Shown here piece after piece: positions 1 through 6,338 of a stretch of DNA of 6,483 nt (position 1 is its first letter; every line of letters starts with the position of its first letter). The notes below the pieces were generated by a model. The model saw only the letters and a list, made by a program, of their open reading frames with translations. It was not told the origin of the DNA and ran no database searches. The position numbers were made by a program, and so were the translations under genes. Source of the DNA: Betaproteobacteria bacterium (GTDB lineage Bacteria; Pseudomonadota; Gammaproteobacteria; Burkholderiales; Casimicrobiaceae); NCBI GenBank assembly GCA_005883655.1, contig VBDA01000178.1, positions 1-6,483 on the forward strand, given 5' to 3'.

Positions 1-990
1 GAAAGGGTACTGCGGATCGTTGTATCCAGGCGTCGATGGATGACCCGGCGTCACCAGCGAATCGATCAAGGCTTCATCTTCCGCGTCGAGGACCTTGCCG
101 ACCGCGGACAGGTAATCGGTCCACTGCTCGAACGTGCGCGGCCCGGCAATCACCGAGCTGACGATCTCGTTGCGCAGCACCCATGCCAGCGCGAACTGGG
201 TCGCGGTGAGTCCCTTTTTTGCGGCGTGCGCCTTGATGGTCTGCGCCATCGCGATCGATTCGTCGCGAAATTCCGTTTCCATCATCCGCCGATCCTTGCG
301 CGCGACGCGCGAGCCCGACGGCGGCTCCGCACCGGGAGAATACTTGCCGGTCAGGATCCCGCGTGCGAGAGGGCTGTAGGGCACGACGCCGATTCCGTGA
401 TAGTCGCAGGCGGGCAGGATCTCGACCTCGGGCCCGCGATTCATCGCGTTGTAGTAGGGCTGGCACACGACTGGCTGCGGCACGCCCAGATCGGCGCACA
501 CGCCGACCACTTCTGCGATGCGCCAGCCGCGGTAATTGGACACGCCGAAGTAACGTATCTTGCCGGCGCGGATCAGGTCGCCCATCGCTTCGATGGTCTC
601 CGACAGCGGAGTGTCGGTATCGTCCTTATGAAGGTAGTAGATGTCGATGTAGTCGGTCGCGAGCCGCTTCAGGCTGTCGTCGCAGGCCTGCATGATCCAC
701 CGGCGCGACAGGCCTCCGTCGTGCGGCGCCTGGGTCATCACGTTGCCGACTTTGGTGGCGAGGATCCAGCGGCGACGATTCGCGGCGATGGCGGGACCGA
801 CAATCGCCTCCGATGCACCCTTGACATAGACGTCCGCGGTGTCGATGAAGTTGACGCCTGCATCGAAGGCCGAAGCGATGATGCGCTCCGCGGCAGCCTG
901 GTCGGTGCGATCGCCGAACATCATCGTACCAAGGCAGATCTCCGAGACTTCGAGACCGCTGTCACCCAAGCGGCGAAATTGCATCGACAT
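1..990 (-). CDS. aldo/keto reductase, C-terminus cut by window edge
   Basis: The minus strand is open from position 990 to the window edge and encodes 330 residues of a soluble NAD(P)H-dependent aldo/keto reductase, which would reduce aldehydes or ketones to alcohols in the cytoplasm. It begins MSMQFRRLGDSGLEVSEICL, the usual first strand and turn of the family. The catalytic tetrad is all visible: D50 and Y55 in FIDTADVY, K80 in LATKVG and H121 in YYLHKDD. Further family motifs are GKIRYFGVSNY (143-153), PYSPLARGILTGKY (204-217) and the cofactor-binding region VIAGPRTFEQ (280-289). Members are usually about 320-350 residues, so only a short tail should be missing. In-frame ATGs also lie at 984 and 1020; none has a clear ribosome binding site, and 990 was chosen by fit to the family. 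The gene is divergent from the ribonuclease. The substrate cannot be told from sequence; the general look is of the YajO/Tas/YghZ-like group. Confidence 0.93.
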   Translation of the reverse strand, partial: MSMQFRRLGDSGLEVSEICLGTMMFGDRTDQAAAERIIASAFDAGVNFIDTADVYVKGASEAIVGPAIAANRRRWILATKVGNVMTQAPHDGGLSRRWIMQACDDSLKRLATDYIDIYYLHKDDTDTPLSETIEAMGDLIRAGKIRYFGVSNYRGWRIAEVVGVCADLGVPQPVVCQPYYNAMNRGPEVEILPACDYHGIGVVPYSPLARGILTGKYSPGAEPPSGSRVARKDRRMMETEFRDESIAMAQTIKAHAAKKGLTATQFALAWVLRNEIVSSVIAGPRTFEQWTDYLSAVGKVLDAEDEALIDSLVTPGHPSTPGYNDPQYPF

Positions 991-1046
991 GATCGTCAAC
1001 CGTTGATCGAAAGGCGACATGCTGAAGCAAAGTGCGCCCCCGCGCA

Positions 1047-1063
1047 ATCGCCGTGAAGGCGAT
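1047..1063. repeat. inverted repeat in the divergent intergenic region
   Basis: ATCGCC (1047-1052) and GGCGAT (1058-1063) form a perfect 6-bp inverted repeat around a 5-base centre GTGAA. It lies between the divergent aldo/keto reductase and ribonuclease genes and ends 10 bases before the TATAAT box, so it covers the expected -35 region. It could be a protein-binding site. No T-run follows on either strand, so a terminator reading is not supported. A 6-bp repeat can arise by chance in GC-rich DNA. Confidence 0.3.
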
Positions 1064-1073
1064 GACGCTACGG

Positions 1074-1079
1074 TATAAT
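1074..1079 (+). promoter_or_regulatory. -10 box of the ribonuclease promoter
   Basis: TATAAT matches the housekeeping sigma-70 -10 consensus exactly and stands out in a GC-rich intergenic region. Transcription would start near 1085-1087, giving a leader of about 27 bases before the ATG at 1113. No good -35 hexamer is seen 16-18 bases upstream (the region reads about CCGTGA), so the promoter may be weak or activator-dependent. The position of the box also argues against the in-frame GTG at 1032 as the gene's start. Confidence 0.55.
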
Positions 1080-1112
1080 TCACCGCTCCATCCCTCGCAG
1101 TTTCGCTCTCCC

Positions 1113-2948
1113 ATGCATGTTTTTTTCGAGGACGACGGCGCGTTCAAGGCCGGCACCGTCCTCGCCGACAACGATACCTCGCTCCAGGTCGAAGCGATTT
1201 CCGGCAAGCGCTTGAAGCTCAAGGCGGCGAACGTACTGCTGCGTTTCTCGGGTCCGGCGCCGTCGATATTGCTCGCCGATGCGCAGGCGATCGCGGCCGG
1301 GATCGATCCCGACTTCCTGTGGGAGGTGTGCGGTGAGGCGGAGTTCGGGTTTGCCGAGCTCGCGGGGGAATATTTCGGCCGGGCGCCTGCGCCGAGCGAA
1401 GCCGCGGCGCTGGCGCTGCGGCTGCACGCCTCGCCGATGCATTTCTACAAGAAGGGGAAGGGACGCTACAAGGCCGCTCCTGCGGAGGCACTGCAGGCGG
1501 CGCGCGCCGGCGTCGAGCGCAAGCGTCGCGAAATGGAGGAAGTGGCGGCGTACGCAGCCGAGCTGCAGGCACACCGCCTGCCGCCAGGCTTTCGGGAAAA
1601 GCTGCCGATGCTGCTCTACAAGCCCGACAAGCTCGCACTCGAAACGCGCGCGCTCGCTGTCGCCTGCGAGGCCGCGCGCACGCATCCCTTGGCGCTGCTC
1701 GCCGCATGCGGCGCGATTCCGTCCACCCACGATTACCATTTCAATCGCTTTCTGTTCGACGCGTTTCCGCGCGGGACGGATTTCCCCCGCATCGACGATC
1801 TGCCGACGGCTCCGGATTTGCCGCTCGCGGCGGTGCGCGCGTTCTCGATCGACGATGCAACGACCACCGAGATCGACGACGCCTTCTCGGTGCGCAGTCT
1901 TGCCAATGGAAACCTGGAGATCGGGATTCATATCGCGGCGCCGGCGTTGGTCATCGCTCGCGGCTCGCCGCTGGACGCGATTGCGCGGGCGAGACTGTCC
2001 ACGGTCTACATGCCCGGACGCAAGATCACCATGCTGCCGGAGACGGTGATCGGGCGCTTTACGCTCGCCGCCAACAGCGCGCCGGCGGCGCTTTCGCTTT
2101 ATGTCGAGACGACACACGACGGCGTCGTCGTCAGGCAGTCGACAAGGGCCGAGCGGGTGCCGATCGCCGCCAATCTTCGACTCGATGCGATAAGCGAGTG
2201 CTTTGCCTCGGACGCGTCAGTGTCGGATCCGGAATGGAGCGACGAGTTGCGCGCGCTGTGGCGGCTCGCCCGAAGGCTGGAGGAGAGCCGTGGCAAGGCG
2301 GACGTAACGCGCGTGGATTACAACTTCCTGGTCGACTGGGACGCCTCGCCCGACGGCCGGGTGGCGATCGTGCCGCGGCCACGAGGGTCGCCGCTGGACA
2401 AGCTGGTCGCCGAGCTCATGATTCACGTCAACAGCAGCTGGGGAAAGGTGCTGGTCGACGCCGGCGTGCCAGGTCTTTATCGCACCCAGCAGGTGGGCAA
2501 GGTCCGCATGAGCACCAAGCCGGAGCCGCACCAGGGCCTGGGCGTTGCGCAATACCTATGGGCCAGCTCGCCGCTGCGCCGCTACAGCGATCTGGTCAAC
2601 CAGCGGCAGCTGCTCGCGGTTCTCGACGGAGGAGCGGCGGTCTACGCCGAGGGCGACGCGGAGCTGTTCGCGATCATGGCCGACTTCGAGCTGACGTATT
2701 CGCAGTACGCCGAGCTGCAAGGCCAGATGGAGCACTACTGGTGCCTGCGCTGGTTGCAGCAGGAAAATATCGCCGAGAGCGAGGCGACCGTCGTTCGCGA
2801 CAACCTGGTCCGGTTCGACGGGATTCCGCTGTATGTTCGTGTCCCCGACATGCCGGCATTGACGCCCGGGACCCGGGTGCGTCTCGGGGTGGGGCAGATC
2901 GACCTTCTTGCCGCGACCGTCGAGGCGCGTTTTATCGGCGCCGCCTGA
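1113..2948 (+). CDS. RNB-domain 3'-5' exoribonuclease (RNase II/R family)
   Basis: This 611-residue protein should be a cytoplasmic, metal-dependent enzyme degrading RNA from its 3' end. The N-terminus (about 1-50) looks like a small beta-barrel. Residues of about 70-150 (FLWEVCGEAEFGFAELAGEY, then PMHFYKKGKGRYKAAP) resemble the winged-helix segment that replaces cold-shock domains in some RNase II relatives. The RNB catalytic motif FSIDDATTTEIDDAFSV covers 244-260, with D247, E253, D255 and D256 at the metal-binding positions; E253 stands where E. coli RNase II has Asp. The second RNB motif ASSPLRRYSDLVNQR is at 484-498 and contains the conserved arginines. The C-terminus (about 565-611) resembles a reduced S1-like barrel. 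An in-frame GTG at 1032 would add 27 residues but lies upstream of the TATAAT box, so ATG 1113 is preferred, although no clear Shine-Dalgarno precedes it. Family assignment is firm; I cannot name it specifically as rnb or rnr. Confidence 0.92.
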   Translation: MHVFFEDDGAFKAGTVLADNDTSLQVEAISGKRLKLKAANVLLRFSGPAPSILLADAQAIAAGIDPDFLWEVCGEAEFGFAELAGEYFGRAPAPSEAAALALRLHASPMHFYKKGKGRYKAAPAEALQAARAGVERKRREMEEVAAYAAELQAHRLPPGFREKLPMLLYKPDKLALETRALAVACEAARTHPLALLAACGAIPSTHDYHFNRFLFDAFPRGTDFPRIDDLPTAPDLPLAAVRAFSIDDATTTEIDDAFSVRSLANGNLEIGIHIAAPALVIARGSPLDAIARARLSTVYMPGRKITMLPETVIGRFTLAANSAPAALSLYVETTHDGVVVRQSTRAERVPIAANLRLDAISECFASDASVSDPEWSDELRALWRLARRLEESRGKADVTRVDYNFLVDWDASPDGRVAIVPRPRGSPLDKLVAELMIHVNSSWGKVLVDAGVPGLYRTQQVGKVRMSTKPEPHQGLGVAQYLWASSPLRRYSDLVNQRQLLAVLDGGAAVYAEGDAELFAIMADFELTYSQYAELQGQMEHYWCLRWLQQENIAESEATVVRDNLVRFDGIPLYVRVPDMPALTPGTRVRLGVGQIDLLAATVEARFIGAA

Positions 2949-3015
2949 CCCGTCCCCCCAAGTCCGGCGCCGAAAGGCCCCCCGGGCCAAAAAACAATGA
3001 TTTACGGAACAGGAA

Positions 3016-3021
3016 TATACT
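3016..3021 (+). promoter_or_regulatory. possible -10 box before the TonB gene
   Basis: TATACT is a five-of-six match to the sigma-70 -10 consensus in the 79-base gap after the ribonuclease. No convincing -35 hexamer is spaced correctly upstream. If used, transcription would begin around 3028, essentially on the first candidate ATG, which would imply either a leaderless message or use of the later ATG at 3160. The call is weak, because a short AT-rich match in this gap could be chance. Confidence 0.2.
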
Positions 3022-3027
3022 AATGTC

Positions 3028-4041
3028 ATGGCTAAGGCTACCAAGAGCCCGCATTTGCGAGCGGTCACAGGCGCCTCGCCCGCGCCGTCAGCTCCTACGG
3101 TCGAGGAGGCCGCTGCGCGCCCTCACGTACGCGTTCTACCGACGCCCGAGCCGCGCACCATGTCGCTGTCGTTCCTCGCCGAACCAGCGCCGCGCAATCG
3201 TTTGCTCATGTGGGCGATCATCGGCTCGATATTCCTGCACGCGGTCGTGCTCGCGATTCGCTTTGCCCCGATCGACCTGAGCAAATTCGAGCGCGACGCT
3301 CCACCGCTCGAAGTCGCGCTGGTCAACGCCAAATCGGTGTCCAAGCCGACCAAGGCCGATATCCTCGCGCAGGCGAACCTGGATGGCGGCGGCAATACCG
3401 ACGCCAAACGCCGCGCCAAGACACCGCTGCCCGCGCTTCCCAAGGACAATGCGACGGCCGAGCTTGCGGTGGCCGCGCAGAAGGTCGAGGCGCTCGAAAG
3501 GAAGAGCCAGGAAATGTTGACCCGGCTCAAATCGGCAGCGGCAATCGAAACGCCGAAGCCGATACCGAACGCGGCGCCGGACATGCCCGAGCTGCCGACC
3601 GCGAGCGAGATGATGCAGCGAACGATGGAAGCGATGCAGCTCGAAGCGCAGATTGCCAAGGACATGGACGCGTACCAGAAACGCCCGAAGCGGCGCTTTG
3701 TCGGTGCGCGAGCCGAAGAATATCGCTTTGCACGCTACATCGAGGACTGGCGGCTCAAAGTCGAAGGCATCGGCAACCGCAACTATCCGGAGGCAGCGCG
3801 CGCACAAAAACTCTACGGGAGCCTGCTGTTGACCGTCGGCATTCGCGCCGATGGCAGTCTCGAAACCGTCGTCGTCGACCGCACCTCCGGACAGAAGATA
3901 CTCGACCTCGCCGCGATCCGGATCGTCGAGATGGGAGGACCTTACGCGGCGTTTCCGCCCAACATCAGCCGCGATACCGATATCCTCTACATCACTCGAA
4001 CGTGGAGCTTCGCGCCCGGCGATTCCTTGACCTCGCACTGA
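3028..4041 (+). CDS. TonB-family energy transducer
   Basis: This 337-residue protein is probably anchored in the inner membrane and spans the periplasm to pass proton-motive-force energy to outer-membrane receptors. A single hydrophobic segment covers about 59-77 (LLMWAIIGSIFLHAVVLAI) and carries S67 and H71, the SxxxH pattern that TonB uses to contact ExbB/ExbD. The C-terminal TonB domain covers about 230-330, with NYPEAARAQKLYGSLLLTVG (from 252), an RADGSLETVVVDRTSG strand pair and LYITRTWSF near the end. The spacer is not the classical Pro-Glu/Pro-Lys rod. It holds two Ala/Glu/Lys/Met-rich segments likely to be helical or coiled (about 142-170 and 192-220). An AGGA-like motif (3011-3014) sits 13 bases before ATG 3028. 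The 44 residues before M45 (ATG 3160) are Pro/Ala-rich, and many relatives begin close to the membrane segment, so 3160 is a real alternative start. No exbB or exbD is in view, and the transported substrate is unknown. Confidence 0.88.
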   Translation: MAKATKSPHLRAVTGASPAPSAPTVEEAAARPHVRVLPTPEPRTMSLSFLAEPAPRNRLLMWAIIGSIFLHAVVLAIRFAPIDLSKFERDAPPLEVALVNAKSVSKPTKADILAQANLDGGGNTDAKRRAKTPLPALPKDNATAELAVAAQKVEALERKSQEMLTRLKSAAAIETPKPIPNAAPDMPELPTASEMMQRTMEAMQLEAQIAKDMDAYQKRPKRRFVGARAEEYRFARYIEDWRLKVEGIGNRNYPEAARAQKLYGSLLLTVGIRADGSLETVVVDRTSGQKILDLAAIRIVEMGGPYAAFPPNISRDTDILYITRTWSFAPGDSLTSH

Positions 4042-4141
4042 CCGCCGGCGTGCAGACGTGCGTATCGGCGCATCGCGGCTGGTCCCTTAGTGCACTGACA
4101 CTGGCGGCGTTGTTTCGCTGAATCCGATCAGGGCTCGTTTC

Positions 4142-4963
4142 ATGGACCGTTACGCCGTCATCGGTAATCCCGTCGCGCACAGCAAGTCGCCGCTGATCCA
4201 CGAGGCATTTGCTCGGGCGACCGGCCAGCGCATGAGTTACGAGCGCCTGCTCGCTCCGCGCGACGGGTTTGTTGCGACTGTTGAGCGTTTCGTGGCCGAG
4301 GGAGGCAGGGGTCTCAACGTCACGGTGCCGTTCAAGCTCGAGGCCTATGCGCTGGCAAAAGAAAAGAGCTCGCGCGCCGACGAAGCGCAGGCGTGCAACA
4401 CGCTGGCCTGGCGCGGCGATCATTGGTACGCGGACAATACCGACGGCGTCGGGTTGATGCGTGATCTCACCCACAACCTGCACGAACCGCTCGCGGGCCG
4501 CGATGTGCTCGTGCTCGGTGCCGGGGGTGCAGCGCGCGGAGTCATGGGTCCGTTGCTGGCGAAGACACCGCGGAGCGTGGTGGTGCTCAATCGTACCGAG
4601 CGAAGGGCTGCGGAGCTCGCGGCGGCATTTATGCAACACGGACCGGTGACGGCGTTGTCGGCGGCGCAGTTGAATGGCAGGCGATTCCACCTGGTCATCA
4701 ACGCCACCAGCATCGGCATCAATGGCGATGTTCCCGAAAGCCTCTGGCCGCGGCGCCCCTTCGCGCCCGGCGGCCTCGCCTATGACCTGGTATATGCGGA
4801 CGTGCCCACGCCATTCCTGCGCTGGGCATCCAAGCAGTCCGCGGAGCGAATGGCCGACGGTCTCGGCATGCTGATCGAGCAGGCGGCGGAAAGCTTCGTT
4901 GTGTGGCGCGGAGTGCGCCCGGAGACGCAGCCCGTATTCGCCATGCTGCGGCCGGGAAGCTAG
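4142..4963 (+). CDS. aroE: shikimate dehydrogenase (NADP+)
   Basis: This 273-residue cytoplasmic enzyme reversibly reduces 3-dehydroshikimate to shikimate with NADPH, the fourth step of chorismate and aromatic amino acid biosynthesis. The substrate-binding domain shows YAVIGNPVAHSKSPLIH with S14 and S16, NVTVPFK with the catalytic K65, ACNTL with N86, and DNTDGVGL with the catalytic D101. The NADP-binding domain shows the glycine-rich loop VLGAGGAARGV (G126-x-G128-G129) and NRTERR (150-155), whose arginines fit NADP phosphate recognition. GLGMLIEQAAESF contributes Q247. Length and every active-site position match AroE, and nothing is missing. The start is supported by AGGG at 4130-4133, 8 bases upstream. 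The 100-base gap after the TonB gene shows only a weak CTGACA (4095-4100) with a poor -10 (CTGAAT, 4118-4123), so a dedicated promoter is unproven. mtgA follows after 4 bases. Confidence 0.97.
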   Translation: MDRYAVIGNPVAHSKSPLIHEAFARATGQRMSYERLLAPRDGFVATVERFVAEGGRGLNVTVPFKLEAYALAKEKSSRADEAQACNTLAWRGDHWYADNTDGVGLMRDLTHNLHEPLAGRDVLVLGAGGAARGVMGPLLAKTPRSVVVLNRTERRAAELAAAFMQHGPVTALSAAQLNGRRFHLVINATSIGINGDVPESLWPRRPFAPGGLAYDLVYADVPTPFLRWASKQSAERMADGLGMLIEQAAESFVVWRGVRPETQPVFAMLRPGS

Positions 4964-4967
4964 CCGC

Positions 4968-5663
4968 ATGCGCGAGCTTGGCCGCTGGCTCCTCTGGACG
5001 ATGTTCGCGATTTTCGCGCTTGTCGCGTTGCTGCAGGTGTGGTACGCCGTGCACATCTGGTGGTGGCGCGACCACCCGCCGCGCGAAACCGCGTTCATGG
5101 CGATGCGGCTTTCCGAGCTGAAGGCCAAGCGGCCGCAAGCACGGCTGCAATACGTGTGGGTTCCCTACGAGCGCATCTCGATCAAGCTCAAGCAGGCGAT
5201 GATTGCCGCCGAAGACGCGAAGTTCGTCGACCACGAAGGCTTCGACTGGGACGGCATTCAGCTGGCGATGGACAAGAATATGCGCAAAGGCAGGGTCGTC
5301 GCCGGAGGCTCGACGATTTCGCAGCAACTGGCCAAGAACCTGTTTCTTTCGGGGGAGCGAAGCTACTGGCGCAAGGCCGAGGAAGCCGCGATCACGGTGA
5401 TGCTGGAAGCCATCCTCGACAAACGGCGCATCTTCGAGCTCTACCTCAACGTCATCGAGTGGGGCAACGGGGTTTTCGGCAGCGAGGCGGCCGCGCGTCA
5501 TTATTTCGGCACTGGCGCGAGCGATCTGAGCGCCGAGCAAGCGGCTCGGCTGGCGGCGATGGCGCCCAATCCACGTCACTACGACAGCACGCCGAACTCG
5601 AAAGGGCTGGCGCGCAAGGTACCTATCATTCTCGCGCGCATGCCCTCGGCAGAGTTGCCGTAG
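4968..5663 (+). CDS. mtgA: monofunctional peptidoglycan glycosyltransferase
   Basis: This 231-residue protein belongs to glycosyltransferase family 51, which polymerises lipid II into glycan strands on the outer face of the inner membrane. It has one N-terminal membrane anchor (about residues 7-30, very rich in W, L, F and A) and no penicillin-binding transpeptidase domain, which separates it from bifunctional PBPs. The family motifs appear in order: EDAKFVDHEGFD with the catalytic E82, GGSTISQQLAKNLFLS (113-128), RKAEE with the second conserved glutamate near 139, and KRRIFELYLNVIEWGNGVFG (152-171). The length is normal for MtgA. The start ATG 4968 lies 4 bases after the aroE stop, and its ribosome binding site GGGAAG (4954-4959) lies inside the aroE end, so the two genes are probably cotranscribed and translationally linked. 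An in-frame upstream ATG at 4899 would only add residues overlapping aroE and no hydrophobic leader, so it was not used. Confidence 0.96.
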   Translation: MRELGRWLLWTMFAIFALVALLQVWYAVHIWWWRDHPPRETAFMAMRLSELKAKRPQARLQYVWVPYERISIKLKQAMIAAEDAKFVDHEGFDWDGIQLAMDKNMRKGRVVAGGSTISQQLAKNLFLSGERSYWRKAEEAAITVMLEAILDKRRIFELYLNVIEWGNGVFGSEAAARHYFGTGASDLSAEQAARLAAMAPNPRHYDSTPNSKGLARKVPIILARMPSAELP

Positions 5664-5689
5664 CCGGAACCACCCCTTCTGAAGCGGAA

Positions 5690-5704
5690 TAAAATTCGAT
5701 CGAA
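5690..5704 (+). promoter_or_regulatory. possible -10 box joined to a 10-bp palindrome
   Basis: TAAAAT (5690-5695) is a five-of-six match to the -10 consensus in the gap between mtgA and the sigma factor. It shares its last base with the perfect palindrome TTCGATCGAA (5695-5704). The arrangement would suit a repressor site just downstream of a promoter. The expected -35 position (about 5667-5672, GAACCA) is poor, so the promoter itself is doubtful. Confidence 0.22.
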
Positions 5705-5713
5705 GGATGTTTA

Positions 5714-5740
5714 CAGACGGCGACAGGAATCCGGCGTCTG
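5714..5740 (+). other. hairpin upstream of the sigma factor gene
   Basis: CAGACG (5714-5719) pairs perfectly with CGTCTG (5735-5740). After one G-G mismatch the stem continues for two more pairs (CG 5721-5722 with CG 5732-5733). The loop (5723-5731) contains AGGA (5725-5728), which resembles a ribosome binding site, and an in-frame ATG follows at 5742. No T-run follows, so it is not a typical intrinsic terminator for mtgA. It could be a leader structure or an inverted-repeat binding site. Confidence 0.3.
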
Positions 5741-5807
5741 AATGACTACCATGGAGACAGGGCGCCGGGGCCGGACGCTAAACGGCTTCCAGCGCCGCCG
5801 GCGCGCA

Positions 5808-6338
5808 ATGTCTGACACCCTACCCGATCCCGATCTTATCGCGGCGCTGCCGCGATTGCGCCGGTACGCGCGCGTTCTGACGGGCGACCTCAATCGCGCC
5901 GATGATCTGGTACAGGACACCCTGACCCGTGCCTGGGCAAAGCGGGAGCTTTGGCAGGAAGGAAGCGATCTGCGTGCGTGGCTGTTCACCATCATGCATA
6001 ACGTGCACATCAATCAGTTTTCGTTGCGCCAGCGTGAATTCTTGGAGATCTCTCTCGATGCCGACGAGGGCGCGACGGGCGCATGGGAAATCCCGGTGCG
6101 TGCGACGCAATCCGACCGGGTGGAGCTGGCGGAGCTCTTTGCGCAGATTAGCAGGCTGCCGGACGAGCAGCGCGAAGTCCTTCTGCTCGCGGCGGTCGAG
6201 GAAATGCGCTACCAGGACATCGCGAAGGTGCTATGTGTGCCGATAGGCACCGTGATGTCGCGACTTAGCCGAGCGCGGGAGAAGCTGCGGCGGATGACCG
6301 GCGACGCTTATTCGTCGCCGCTCAAGGTGGTGAAATGA
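5808..6338 (+). CDS. ECF-type RNA polymerase sigma factor
   Basis: This 176-residue protein has only sigma regions 2 and 4, as in extracytoplasmic-function (group 4) sigma factors, and would direct core RNA polymerase to a small set of promoters. Region 2 runs from RLRRYARVL through DDLVQDTLTRAW (32-43) and RAWLFTIMHNV, the core-binding and -10-recognising part. Region 4 holds LPDEQREVLLLAAVE followed by a helix-turn-helix, MRYQDIAKVL then PIGTVMSRLSRAREKLRRM (about 133-161), which reads the -35 element. The ATG at 5808 gives the usual N-terminus of such proteins (MSDTLPDPDLIAALPRL). In-frame ATGs at 5742 and 5751 would add up to 22 Arg-rich residues not typical of the family. No good Shine-Dalgarno precedes 5808, while AGGA sits 13 bases before 5742, so the start is uncertain. 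The stop overlaps the next gene's start (ATGA), which points to a sigma/anti-sigma operon. The regulon and signal are unknown. Confidence 0.93.
   Translation: MSDTLPDPDLIAALPRLRRYARVLTGDLNRADDLVQDTLTRAWAKRELWQEGSDLRAWLFTIMHNVHINQFSLRQREFLEISLDADEGATGAWEIPVRATQSDRVELAELFAQISRLPDEQREVLLLAAVEEMRYQDIAKVLCVPIGTVMSRLSRAREKLRRMTGDAYSSPLKVVK

Noticed and set aside
40..1056. Long plus-strand open frame opposite the aldo/keto reductase
   Set aside because: Its translation shows no family motif and is rich in Arg, His and Asp, as expected for an antisense shadow in GC-rich DNA; the minus strand has a complete catalytic tetrad.
1032..1112. GTG at 1032 as the start of the ribonuclease
   Set aside because: The strong TATAAT box at 1074-1079 lies inside this extension, and the added residues do not look like the N-terminus of the family.
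1080..2117. Long minus-strand open frame opposite the ribonuclease
   Set aside because: The Arg-rich translation has no recognisable domain, and the plus strand carries both RNB motifs.
2976..2993. GGCCC-CCC-GGGCC hairpin after the ribonuclease gene as a terminator
   Set aside because: The hairpin is followed by a run of A on the plus strand, not T, and on the minus strand the T-run precedes the stem. The stem is only 5 bp with a 3-base loop.
3992..5128. Long minus-strand open frame opposite aroE
   Set aside because: Its frame mirrors aroE codons and gives no family motif; aroE has all its active-site residues on the plus strand.
4719..5579. Minus-strand open frame opposite mtgA and the aroE end
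   Set aside because: It spans two well-supported plus-strand genes and its translation has no recognisable domain.
5666..5711. ECF autoregulatory promoter: GGAAC at 5666-5670, or GGAAT (5686-5690) with GTT 18 bases later
   Set aside because: GGAAC has no matching -10 at a usual spacing. The GGAAT-N18-GTT match is very short, deviates from GGAAC and resembles a motif known mainly from alphaproteobacterial EcfG, so chance is the simpler explanation.
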